Source: Flavobacterium cupriresistens | GTDB taxonomy: Bacteria > Bacteroidota > Bacteroidia > Flavobacteriales > Flavobacteriaceae | Length of the DNA: 64,000 bases | Reading direction: 5' to 3' | Assembly: GCF_020911925.1 (NCBI RefSeq) | Contig: NZ_CP087134.1 | Location: 992,001 to 1,056,000 of the forward strand | Shown here: piece after piece, positions 54,492 through 62,133 of the stretch | Position numbering within the stretch: the stretch's first letter is position 1 | Layout: every line of letters starts with the position of its first letter | The notes under the pieces: model-generated | The model's input: only the letters and a program-made list of their open reading frames with translations | What the model was told of the DNA's origin: nothing | Database searches by the model: none | Position numbers and translations under genes: made by a program

Positions 54492-56609
54492 TTATTTCTT
54501 TACCATTTCTCCAAGAATTTCAATTTCTCTCTCAGAAGCATTTTTCGGCGGATTTGAATATAATTTCAAAATATCGTCTTCAAACTGATTTTTGAAAGCT
54601 TCATTTTCCAAATCTCTTAAATTCAAAAGTGCTTTTGATCTTACATAAGTCGATTCACTTCTTAAAGACATTGTATATAATTTTTTGATTTCTTCTTCTT
54701 CAAAATCAGAAGATTTCAAACTTGAATATTTCAAAATAAACTGAGCAAATAACAACGAACTCTTATTATTATTGCTATTTTTCTTTAAAGAATTTTGCAA
54801 TAAAGAGAAACTACTAACATTTTTTATGCTCTCCCCTATTGCACTTTCAATTGCAATACGTTCCGCTTTTGTTTCCACTTTGAAATATTTGTTGATATCT
54901 TTCAAAGAATTATTAATACTATTTTCTTCTTTTTTACCTTTTTCTTCCCAGGCATCTTTCAATCCAACCGTCTTGTTAAATACTAATTTTGAAGCAGTTG
55001 AGTCTTTATCAACCGTAAAATAACCTAAACGTTGAAACTGAAATTTGTCTTCATTTTGTGCTGAAGCCAAACTTGGTTCTACAAAACCTGTCACAATTTC
55101 TAATGAATTTGGGTTCACAAAATCCAAGAAATTCTTGTCTTTATAACCATCCGGAGCTTCATCTGTAAACAAACGATCGTACAAACGAACTTCTGCTTTA
55201 ACGGCATGAGCAATAGAAACCCAATGTAAGGTACCGGATACTTTTCTTTGGCTTGCTTCTGTCCCACTTCCACTTAAGGAATCCGTATCATAAGTTACAT
55301 GAATTTCGGTAATATTACCTTCAGTATCTTTTATAACACTCTCCCCTTTAATGATATACGCATTTTTAAGACGTACTTCTTTTCCTAAAGTCAAACGGAA
55401 ATATTTAGCCGGAGCTTCTTCTAAAAAGTCTTCTCTTTCTATAAACAATTCGCGTGAAAAAGGTACTTTTCTGAAACCAGCACTTTCATCTTCCTGATTG
55501 TTTTCGGCTTCTAACCACTCTTCTTTTCCTTCCGGATAATTTGTAATAACCAATTTTACAGGATCTAAAACAGCCATTACACGAGGTGCAATTTTGTTCA
55601 AATCTTCACGAATACAAAATTCTAAAACCGATACATTAATCAAATTATCTCGTTTTGCAATACCAATTGTATTAGCAAAATGACGTAAAGAAGCAGCAGT
55701 ATATCCTCTTCTTCTTAAGCCCGAAATAGTTGACATTCTAGGATCATCCCAACCATTAACATGTTGTTCTTTAACTAATTGCTGCAACTTTCTTTTACTT
55801 ACAACAGTATGTGAAAGATTACGTCTTGCAAATTCTCTTTGCTTTGGACGTAACTTATTTTCATCTAAAATCTGATCTAAAAACCAATCGTATAATTCAC
55901 GGTGAGGCAAGAATTCAAGCGTACAAAACGAGTGTGAAATTTGTTCTAAATAATCACTTTGTCCGTGTGCCCAATCGTACATTGGATAGATTTTCCAAGT
56001 ATCCCCTGTTCTATGGTGTTCTTTGTGCAAAATTCGGTACATAATAGGATCACGCATCAACATGTTTGTCGATTTCATGTCTATTTTTGCACGAAGAATA
56101 TGAGTTCCGGCTTCAAATTCACCGTTTTTCATTCTTTCGAATAAATCTAAATTTTCTTCAACAGAACGATTTCTATACGGACCGTCTACCCCTTCAGTTG
56201 AAGGTGTTCCTTTTTGAATGGCCATATCTTCAGAAGACTGACTGTCAACATAGGCTTTATTATTTTTAATTAATAAAACAGCCCAATCATACAATTGTTG
56301 AAAATAATCTGAAGCATAACGTTCTTCTGACCAGGTATACCCTAGCCATTCAACATCTTTTTTAATTGCATCAACAAATTCCTGCTCTTCTTTTTCCGGA
56401 TTAGTATCGTCAAAACGTAAGTTTACAGGCGACTGATAATCAAGTCCTAAACCAAAATTTAATGCAATAGAACTTGCATGTCCGATATGTAAATAACCGT
56501 TTGGTTCGGGTGGAAAACGAAAATGAAGTTTGTTATTTGACAGACCTGATTTCAGATCTTCTTCTATGATTTGTTCAATAAAATTAAGTGATTTCTCTTC
56601 TGATGCCAT
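54492..56609 (-). CDS. glnS: Glutamine-tRNA ligase with long C-terminal extension
   Basis: Charges tRNA-Gln directly, so this organism need not rely on the amidotransferase route for Gln-tRNA. The class I core has HIGH at 41-44 (PNGYLHIGHA), RFDDTNPEKEEQEFV and IYPMYDWAHGQSDYLEQIS. The KMSKS variant VVSKRKLQQLV is at about 267-277, and the beta-barrel anticodon domains run to about 565 (FQFQRLGYFTVDKDS). The 705-residue length exceeds the 554 of E. coli. Residues about 570-705 form an extra helical, Lys/Asn/Ser-rich domain (AIGESIKNVSSFSLLQNSLK, STYVRSKALLNLRDLENEAF) of unknown use. The start MASEEKSLNFIEQIIEEDL is standard, and a -7 element lies 20 bp before it. Confidence 0.96.
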   Translation of the reverse strand: MASEEKSLNFIEQIIEEDLKSGLSNNKLHFRFPPEPNGYLHIGHASSIALNFGLGLDYQSPVNLRFDDTNPEKEEQEFVDAIKKDVEWLGYTWSEERYASDYFQQLYDWAVLLIKNNKAYVDSQSSEDMAIQKGTPSTEGVDGPYRNRSVEENLDLFERMKNGEFEAGTHILRAKIDMKSTNMLMRDPIMYRILHKEHHRTGDTWKIYPMYDWAHGQSDYLEQISHSFCTLEFLPHRELYDWFLDQILDENKLRPKQREFARRNLSHTVVSKRKLQQLVKEQHVNGWDDPRMSTISGLRRRGYTAASLRHFANTIGIAKRDNLINVSVLEFCIREDLNKIAPRVMAVLDPVKLVITNYPEGKEEWLEAENNQEDESAGFRKVPFSRELFIEREDFLEEAPAKYFRLTLGKEVRLKNAYIIKGESVIKDTEGNITEIHVTYDTDSLSGSGTEASQRKVSGTLHWVSIAHAVKAEVRLYDRLFTDEAPDGYKDKNFLDFVNPNSLEIVTGFVEPSLASAQNEDKFQFQRLGYFTVDKDSTASKLVFNKTVGLKDAWEEKGKKEENSINNSLKDINKYFKVETKAERIAIESAIGESIKNVSSFSLLQNSLKKNSNNNKSSLLFAQFILKYSSLKSSDFEEEEIKKLYTMSLRSESTYVRSKALLNLRDLENEAFKNQFEDDILKLYSNPPKNASEREIEILGEMVKK

Positions 56610-56628
56610 TATTTTATAGTAATTTTAG

Positions 56629-56636
56629 CAAAGATA
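56629..56636 (-). promoter_or_regulatory. -7 element of the glnS promoter
   Basis: Minus strand TATCTTTG, 19 bp upstream of the glnS ATG. No clear TTG is found at the expected -33 position, which falls in a heptamer repeat. Confidence 0.5.
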
Positions 56637-56640
56637 AAAA

Positions 56641-56709
56641 AAAGGTTTCAGGTTTCAGGTTTAAAGTTATTTTAGTCACAGTAAACCTGAAACTTAAAAC
56701 TTGAAACAA
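56641..56709. repeat. Inverted repeat of the heptamer AGGTTTC / GAAACCT between glnS and folB
   Basis: Left arm AGGTTTCAGGTTTCAGGTTT (56643-56662), right arm AAACCTGAAACTTAAAACTT then GAAAC (56682-56706). Same heptamer as the direct array at 37.56 kb, here in inverted form. Confidence 0.75.
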
Positions 56710-56716
56710 AGACAAA

Positions 56717-57076
56717 ATGGGAGTTATAAAATTAAAAAACATCCGTACTTTTTCGTACCATGGGTGTTTAATTGAAGAAGGAAAAATTGGATCTGATTAC
56801 ACTGTCGATCTAAAAATTAAAGCTAATTTACAGCAATCAGCAGCTACAGATCACTTAGCTGACACGGTAGATTATGTCCATTTGAACAAAATTGTAACCG
56901 AAGAAATGGCTATTCGTTCGCATTTATTAGAGCATGTGGCTAAAAGAATCGTACTTCGTGTTCTGGAAGAGATAAAATCTATAGAAAAAACTACCGTTTG
57001 GGTATCTAAAATAAATCCTCCTATTGGTGGTGATGTTGAGACGGTTACCATAAAAATGACGGAAAAGAGAAAGTAA
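56717..57076 (+). CDS. folB: Dihydroneopterin aldolase
   Basis: Folate pathway enzyme that cleaves dihydroneopterin to 6-hydroxymethyl-dihydropterin and glycolaldehyde. The 119-residue protein has the FolB pattern GVIKLKNIRTFSYHGCLIEE (active-site region with Tyr-His-Gly). The conserved Glu and Lys regions (DYTVDLKIKANLQQSAATDH, LADTVDYVHLNKIV, HLLEHVAKRIVLRVLEEIKS) follow. VWVSKINPPIGGDVETVTIK closes the fold. Length is normal. It is divergent from glnS with 107 bp between the start codons, and tRNA-Cys lies 94 bp downstream on the same strand but has its own promoter. Confidence 0.93.
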   Translation: MGVIKLKNIRTFSYHGCLIEEGKIGSDYTVDLKIKANLQQSAATDHLADTVDYVHLNKIVTEEMAIRSHLLEHVAKRIVLRVLEEIKSIEKTTVWVSKINPPIGGDVETVTIKMTEKRK

Positions 57077-57124
57077 TCCTTTTTAAAAAAGGCGTATTTT
57101 TTTAAAATTCTTCTCTTTAAACTT

Positions 57125-57153
57125 TTGAAATTTAAAGATTTTAGTTACTTTTG
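57125..57153 (+). promoter_or_regulatory. Promoter of tRNA-Cys
   Basis: TTG at 57125-57127, 18 bases, TACTTTTG at 57146-57153. The tRNA begins at 57170. Confidence 0.7.
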
Positions 57154-57169
57154 CCATCCGTTCAAGTAC

Positions 57170-57240
57170 GGCGTCGTGGCCGAGCGGCTAGGCTGGGCTC
57201 TGCAAAAGCTCCTACTCCGGTTCGAATCCGGACGATGCCT
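57170..57240 (+). tRNA. tRNA-Cys (GCA)
   Basis: Acceptor stem GGCGTCG (57170-57176) pairs with CGATGCC (57233-57239), with discriminator T. Anticodon arm GGGCT-CTGCAAA-AGCTC gives anticodon GCA. T-arm TCCGG-TTCGAAT-CCGGA. The D-arm region is GCCGAGCGGCTAGGC. The CCA end is not encoded. The terminator follows immediately. Confidence 0.96.
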
Positions 57241-57244
57241 CAAA

Positions 57245-57274
57245 AACCTTCAAAGCAATTTGAAGGTTTTTTTT
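57245..57274 (+). terminator. Rho-independent terminator of tRNA-Cys
   Basis: AACCTTCAAA / TTTGAAGGTT around GCAA, then a T-run to 57274. Confidence 0.92.
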
Positions 57275-57410
57275 ATGCTAAAATTTTAAAAATTCCAAAT
57301 TTTCTTAAATTCCAAATTCCAATCTTCTAAAATACCGTAAAGGTTGTAAAGCTGCAAAGCTTAAACGTTGCGTTTTTTCTTTTGATGAAGGAGAAAAAAC
57401 AATCAATACG

Positions 57411-57455
57411 TTACACCTGAAAGGTTTTAAAAATCTGTTAGGTATAAAAATTATA
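57411..57455. repeat. Degraded copy of the ACACCT...AGGTGT inverted repeat, upstream side of the 178-residue gene
   Basis: TTACACCTGAAAGGTTTT then AAAAATCTGTTAGGTATAA. The layout matches the perfect copy at 58121-58155 with a few changes. Confidence 0.6.
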
Positions 57456-57540
57456 CTACCTTTTTGTATTTAATAAATTATGTTAAAGCAACTTACATTT
57501 AATAAGTATTATTCCCTATTTTTATTTAAAAAACATAAAT

Positions 57541-58077
57541 ATGAGAAAGCTACTGTTTATAATTCTATTTTCAAGTTTTGCATCTGCTCAAAACATAGCC
57601 CGAGACACTTTGTTAAGTAATAACCAACCTGCAACTATTCTAAAATTAGGAAAAACTAAAGTCTATATCCTTCAAAACAAAGATAAAATAACTCCATACG
57701 TGTTGCAAAAAGATGGTAGTTATATCTCTAAAGGTGTCCCCTTTGTTTCGATTTTAATTGATAAAAAGTATTCAGGAGATACTAATGAGCTTATTAAGGC
57801 ATTATTTGAAAATAAACAATCAGTACCGGGAGAAATTAATAAATCGATTGTTAAATCTGACGAAACAAACGTCTTTATCAGAACAATTAAACTTAAAAAA
57901 GAAAAAAAACTAAGCTTACATGTTACTTATCCTTTAAGTGATCGTTTTATAAATATGTCTTTTGCTGTTAATTATATCGATGATAAAGATGCTGAGGAAA
58001 AAGATAATGCAATGAGAGATATAATTCAAAATGGATTTATCGTTCTGGAAAATTATTACGAAACCAGGAAAATATAA
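57541..58077 (+). CDS. Secreted protein of unknown function
   Basis: The 178-residue protein has a clear signal peptide (MRKLLFIILFSSFASAQ). The mature part starts NIARDTLLSNNQPATILKLG, with beta strands (KVYILQNKDKITPYVLQKDG). A central IKSIVKSDETNVFIRTIKLK-like segment and a charged end (DKDAEEKDNAMRDIIQNG) complete it. No Cys, no catalytic motif, no T9SS tail. I do not recognise a family. It stands alone, flanked by two copies of an inverted repeat (57411-57455, 58121-58155), and its codon use looks ordinary. A weak promoter-like TATTTTTA lies just upstream. Confidence 0.6.
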   Translation: MRKLLFIILFSSFASAQNIARDTLLSNNQPATILKLGKTKVYILQNKDKITPYVLQKDGSYISKGVPFVSILIDKKYSGDTNELIKALFENKQSVPGEINKSIVKSDETNVFIRTIKLKKEKKLSLHVTYPLSDRFINMSFAVNYIDDKDAEEKDNAMRDIIQNGFIVLENYYETRKI

Positions 58078-58120
58078 ACTAACTACAAATTTAGATTAGA
58101 ATCTAAAAGATATTATTAAT

Positions 58121-58155
58121 TACACCTAACAGGTTTTAAAAACCTGTTAGGTGTA
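58121..58155. repeat. Perfect 17-bp inverted repeat
   Basis: TACACCTAACAGGTTTT (58121-58137), one central A, AAAACCTGTTAGGTGTA (58139-58155). It could serve as a terminator of the 178-residue gene, but a T-run is missing. Confidence 0.85.
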
Positions 58156-58173
58156 GTTCTTATAAAACATAAA

Positions 58174-58198
58174 AAAACCTCTCAAATTGAGAGGTTTT
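58174..58198. terminator. Bidirectional terminator after the LysE-family gene
   Basis: AAAACCTCTCAA / TTGAGAGGTTTT with a one-base centre. A-run on the left and T-rich on the right, 23 bp from the LysE-family stop. Confidence 0.8.
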
Positions 58199-58220
58199 CT
58201 ATTTTTATCTAAATGCTAAA

Positions 58221-58901
58221 CTACTTGTTTTCAATCTTTTCAAAGGCATTTTTTACCATTTCTTTTTCTTTAGGAAACCAGCCTTGCACGATTAAAACTA
58301 ATCCGAAAACCATTAAAACGATACTAATTACCTTTTTGATTTTTAAGATATTTGTCGGTGTCATTTTAGACTTTAATTGCTTAGCTAATAATATTTTAAT
58401 ACAATCAACTGCCAAATAAGTAATGATAACTGAGGTAAAGAAAGTCATCATCCTTGGGGTCTGCATTTGTAATTTTGGGCCGACAGAAATAATAACTGCC
58501 AACCAAAAACCAAGAACACCAATGTTGATAACGTTCAATAAAAAACCTTTTACAAACAAACTGGCATAATTTCTTTTTATAATATCGCGATCAATTTCTT
58601 CGTCATTAATTTTTTCTTCTTTTTTTAGTTTTACAAAGGAAATAATACCGTAAGCCAGCATTATAATTCCACCGAAAATAAAAAGAGCCGGTTTATCTTT
58701 TAAACTCTGAATGAGTCGATAACTCCCTAAATAAGCAATAGCTATAAAAAAAATATCACCTAATACTACTCCGAAATCAAAAACTATTGCAGCTCTAAAT
58801 CCCTTTGTAATACTGGTTTCCAGCAGTATAAAAAATACTGGACCTACCATAAAACTCAGAAAAAGTCCCCACGGCAGTCCAGCTAAAATATCATTTATCA
58901 T
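58221..58901 (-). CDS. LysE-family amino-acid exporter
   Basis: The 226-residue inner-membrane protein has the LysE/RhtB pattern. The N-terminal helix is LPWGLFLSFMVGPVFFILLE with the conserved GP, followed by ETSITKGFRAAIVFDFGVVL, GDIFFIAIAYLGSYRLIQSL and FGGIIMLAYGIISFVKLKKE. A basic cytoplasmic loop (about 95-125) then leads to three more helices ending VISIVLMVFGLVLIVQGWFP. The substrate is likely an amino acid or related compound; which one cannot be told. It is the last gene of the rnr-GIN-LysE minus-strand unit (15-bp gap) and ends at a bidirectional terminator. Confidence 0.85.
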   Translation of the reverse strand: MINDILAGLPWGLFLSFMVGPVFFILLETSITKGFRAAIVFDFGVVLGDIFFIAIAYLGSYRLIQSLKDKPALFIFGGIIMLAYGIISFVKLKKEEKINDEEIDRDIIKRNYASLFVKGFLLNVINIGVLGFWLAVIISVGPKLQMQTPRMMTFFTSVIITYLAVDCIKILLAKQLKSKMTPTNILKIKKVISIVLMVFGLVLIVQGWFPKEKEMVKNAFEKIENK

Positions 58902-58916
58902 TCAAATACAATTAAT

Positions 58917-59585
58917 TTACTTTACTTCTTCAATTTTTCCTCCGAAAACCGTTTTCTGATTGATTTGTTTTGGTTTTCCATAAATGTAAATAGAGCCTCC
59001 TGCGCTTACTTTTGCATCTACAAGGGTAGAAGCATTCACATCTGCTTTTCCTCCCGCAGAAACGCTTACTTTCGTTTGAGAGGTACTTAATTTACTTGCC
59101 AGAAGATATCCTCCTGCTCCCAAACTTGCATCCTGATTCGCTGCTTTACCTGATAAAGTGATTTCACCACCGGAAACAGAGCTAACATTTAGCTTATCTA
59201 CCTCTAATGCTACATTGATTTTTCCGCCTTCTTGTGCACTAACTTTAAAAACAGTAGCTTTTATAGCTTCTTTACTATCAACCGTTGCACCTTCATTAAC
59301 ATCTATTAGCTCAAGATGTTTGTAATATAGCGTAATATCCAAATCATTACCGGATAATAATTTAGGGAAAGGCATTCTTAATTTCAATAATCCCTTTTTA
59401 TTAACTACTTCAACTTCTGCTTCACGAGTCCCTTTTATAACAATTTTATTTTCTGAAGATGGTACTAGTTTTACACTTAGCTTATCAAAAACTTTTACAG
59501 AATCAAAATCTCCTAACTCTTTGGTTACTTGTCCAAAAGACAATTGTGCCACTAATATCGCGGCACCTATAATTAATTTTTTCAT
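58917..59585 (-). CDS. Secreted GIN-domain protein (DUF2807)
   Basis: The 222-residue protein has a signal peptide (MKKLIIGAAILVAQLSFGQ). It then shows repeated short strands with Gly/Asn turns (FDSVKVFDKLSVKLVPSSEN, GGKINVALEVDKLNVSSVSG, GGEITLSGKAANQDASLGAG), the right-handed beta-helix of the head-GIN / putative auto-transporter adhesin domain. The closing GGKADVNASTLVDAKVSAGG is characteristic. Members are common in Bacteroidota envelopes; the role is not established. It sits between rnr (27-bp gap) and the LysE-family gene. The start is preceded by AAAAGGAAC, one of the few purine-rich leaders here. Confidence 0.85.
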   Translation of the reverse strand: MKKLIIGAAILVAQLSFGQVTKELGDFDSVKVFDKLSVKLVPSSENKIVIKGTREAEVEVVNKKGLLKLRMPFPKLLSGNDLDITLYYKHLELIDVNEGATVDSKEAIKATVFKVSAQEGGKINVALEVDKLNVSSVSGGEITLSGKAANQDASLGAGGYLLASKLSTSQTKVSVSAGGKADVNASTLVDAKVSAGGSIYIYGKPKQINQKTVFGGKIEEVK

Positions 59586-59612
59586 GTTCCTTTTCTTTTA
59601 ATTTAACAATTA

Positions 59613-61790
59613 TTAAGCTCTTCTTAAAAAATGAAAATCCAATTGTTTCTTAACTAAATCTGCATTTTTTACTTTAACGTAAATTTCATCTCCTAATTGT
59701 AAAATACTGTTTGAAGTCGCACCAACTAAGGCATACTGCTTTTCATCAAAAGTATAATAATCGTCTTTTATTTCGCGAATTCTAACCATTCCTTCACATT
59801 TGTTCGAAACGATTTCAACATAAATTCCCCATTCTGTAACACCGGAAATAACACCCAAAAACTCTTCGTCCTGATGGTCCTGCATGTATTTCACCTGCAT
59901 GTATTTAATACTATCACGTTCCGCATTAGTAGCTAAACTTTCCATATTCGAGCAATGCAAACATTTTGTTTCATACACTTCTTCGTCCACAGAAGCTCCT
60001 TTGTCTAAATAATACTGCAGTAAACGATGCACCATAACGTCCGGATAACGACGAATTGGCGAAGTAAAGTGACTGTAATAATCAAAAGCCAGACCATAAT
60101 GTCCAATATTCTCTGTCGAATATTTGGCTTTACTCATACTTCTAATGGCAAGAGTATCAATTAAATTCTGCTCTTTTTTACCATTTACTTCTTCCATCAA
60201 AGCATTCAATGATTTCGAAATATCTCCTTTGTTTCTAAAATCAATCTTATAACCAAACTTTGCAATAACCGATTGCATGGCAATTAGTTTGTCTTCATTT
60301 GGCTCATCGTGAATTCTGTAAACAAATGTTTTCTTTTGTTTTCCAATGTATTCGGCCACTTTTCGGTTGGCTAAAAGCATGAATTCTTCAATCAGATGAT
60401 TGGCATCTTTTGAAACTTTGAAATAAACGCCTTCCGGTTCTCCTTGTTCGTCTAAATTGAATTTTACTTCTACTTTATCAAACGAAATCGCACCATTGGC
60501 CATTCTTTTTCTTCTCAGAATCTTAGCTAATTCATCTAACTTTAAAGTAGCCTGAACAATTTCATCTGAAACTAAATACGAACTTCCGGTAATTGAAATA
60601 TCAACCGGGATCGTATGATCTTTTGTTTCAATGATATACTGTGCTTCTTCGTAAGCAAAACGCTGATCAGAATAAATTACAGTTCTTCCAAACCATTGGT
60701 TGATAACTTGTGCATTTTCTGAAACTTCAAAAACAGCAGAGAATGTATATTTTTCTTCATTCGGACGTAGCGAACAGGCAAAATTAGATAAAACTTCCGG
60801 AAGCATTGGCACTACCCTGTCTACTAAATAAACCGAAGTAGCACGTTGATAGGCTTCATCATCTAAAATTGTTCCTTCTTCCAGATAATAGGAAACATCG
60901 GCAATATGGATTCCGATTTCATAATTTCCATTCTCTAACTTTTTGAAAGACAAGGCATCATCAAAATCTTTTGCATCTTTTGGATCTATCGTAAACGTAA
61001 GCGTATCACGCATATCACGACGTTTTGCAATTTCAGCTTCCTGAATGGTAGTGTCTATCTTTTGGGCATAAACCTCTACTTCTACCGGAAAATCTGCCGG
61101 CAAACCGTATTCTGCTAAAATAGCATGAATTTCTGTATTGTGTTCTCCGGGTTTTCCTAAAACACGAACCACAGATCCAAACGGACTATCGGCTCTTTTT
61201 GGCCAATCTTCAATGGTAACCAAAACAACGTCACCATTTTCTGCTTCGCCTATTTTATCTTTTGGAATAAAAATATCGGTATACATTTTAGGATTTGCTG
61301 TAGAAACAAAGGCAAAATTGGCCTGAATGTCAATAACTCCGACAAAATCAGTTTTATTTCTTTCTACCACTTCAATTACTTCACCTTCAGGTCTTTTCCC
61401 TTTTCTTCGGTTGTAAACGTATACTTTAACTTTGTCTTTATCCAGGGCACGATTCAAATTATTCGTTGGAATAAAAACATCTTCTGTAAAATCAGGGCAA
61501 ATGAAATAAGCTGTTTTACGGCTTGTCATATCAATTGTTCCTTCGTAGTAATCCTGACTTTCTGCTTTTACTAAATATTTACCGGGTTCAGATTCTATAA
61601 TTTTTTTTGAAGCAGCCAGAATCTTTAAATCTTTAATAATCTGGTTTCTGCTTTTGGTATCATCAAGTTCTAACTTTGCTCCTATCTGTTTGTAATTAAA
61701 TGCTTTATTCGGGCTTTGCGATAAAATCTTTACTATCTTACTGGAGAAATCTTTCTCATTTTTTATCGGCTTTCTAATTTTCTTACTCAT
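59613..61790 (-). CDS. rnr: Ribonuclease R
   Basis: A 3'-5' exoribonuclease that digests structured RNA. The 725-residue protein has an N-terminal helix-turn-helix-like part (about 1-70), cold-shock OB domains (about 75-240: DYYEGTIDMTSRKTAYFICP, GVIDIQANFAFVSTANPKMY) and the RNB catalytic domain. That domain holds the acidic cluster TIDPKDAKDFDDALSF (about 268-283), with IGIHIADVSYYLEEGTILDD, RRKRMANGAISFD and HYGLAFDYYSHFTSPIRRYP. A C-terminal S1 domain follows (GVISGVTEWGIYVEIVSNKC). Length and order are normal. The start MSKKIRKPIKNEKDF is the first Met. It is the first gene of the unit with the GIN-domain and LysE-family genes. Confidence 0.97.
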   Translation of the reverse strand: MSKKIRKPIKNEKDFSSKIVKILSQSPNKAFNYKQIGAKLELDDTKSRNQIIKDLKILAASKKIIESEPGKYLVKAESQDYYEGTIDMTSRKTAYFICPDFTEDVFIPTNNLNRALDKDKVKVYVYNRRKGKRPEGEVIEVVERNKTDFVGVIDIQANFAFVSTANPKMYTDIFIPKDKIGEAENGDVVLVTIEDWPKRADSPFGSVVRVLGKPGEHNTEIHAILAEYGLPADFPVEVEVYAQKIDTTIQEAEIAKRRDMRDTLTFTIDPKDAKDFDDALSFKKLENGNYEIGIHIADVSYYLEEGTILDDEAYQRATSVYLVDRVVPMLPEVLSNFACSLRPNEEKYTFSAVFEVSENAQVINQWFGRTVIYSDQRFAYEEAQYIIETKDHTIPVDISITGSSYLVSDEIVQATLKLDELAKILRRKRMANGAISFDKVEVKFNLDEQGEPEGVYFKVSKDANHLIEEFMLLANRKVAEYIGKQKKTFVYRIHDEPNEDKLIAMQSVIAKFGYKIDFRNKGDISKSLNALMEEVNGKKEQNLIDTLAIRSMSKAKYSTENIGHYGLAFDYYSHFTSPIRRYPDVMVHRLLQYYLDKGASVDEEVYETKCLHCSNMESLATNAERDSIKYMQVKYMQDHQDEEFLGVISGVTEWGIYVEIVSNKCEGMVRIREIKDDYYTFDEKQYALVGATSNSILQLGDEIYVKVKNADLVKKQLDFHFLRRA

Positions 61791-61899
61791 ATATCTTTTC
61801 TTATAAGGTTTAAAATTACAAATAAGATATCAGATAACAGATTTTAACAAATAGAATTATTAAAAATATAACTTTCGTATCTTTACAAAAAGACCTTTT

Positions 61900-62133
61900 A
61901 TGGAAACCTTTAAAACGATTGCCATATTCAATTTCGAGCACGAAACGGTAATTCTCAAACACTTACTGGAGCAAGAAGGAATTCCTTATTTTTTTGAAAA
62001 CGAAATCACTTTATCTGTGGTTCCTTTCTACTCTGCAGCGCTGGGTGGAATCAAACTCAAAGTACATCCCAACGATTTCGAACAAGTTCAGGAAATCCTA
62101 GACAATCTCAACAATCCTTTGAAAATCGTTTGA
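61900..62133 (+). CDS. DUF2007-domain protein
   Basis: The 77-residue cytoplasmic protein METFKTIAIFNFEHETVILK... matches the small DUF2007 family, a ferredoxin-like fold sometimes called a putative signal-transducing protein. The hallmarks are HLLEQEGIPYFFENEITLSV, GGIKLKVHPNDFEQVQEILD and a short C-terminal tail. No enzymatic motif. It is divergent from rnr (109 bp between starts). A weak -7 element TATCTTTA lies at 61879-61886, 13 bp before the ATG. Function is unknown. Confidence 0.8.
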   Translation: METFKTIAIFNFEHETVILKHLLEQEGIPYFFENEITLSVVPFYSAALGGIKLKVHPNDFEQVQEILDNLNNPLKIV

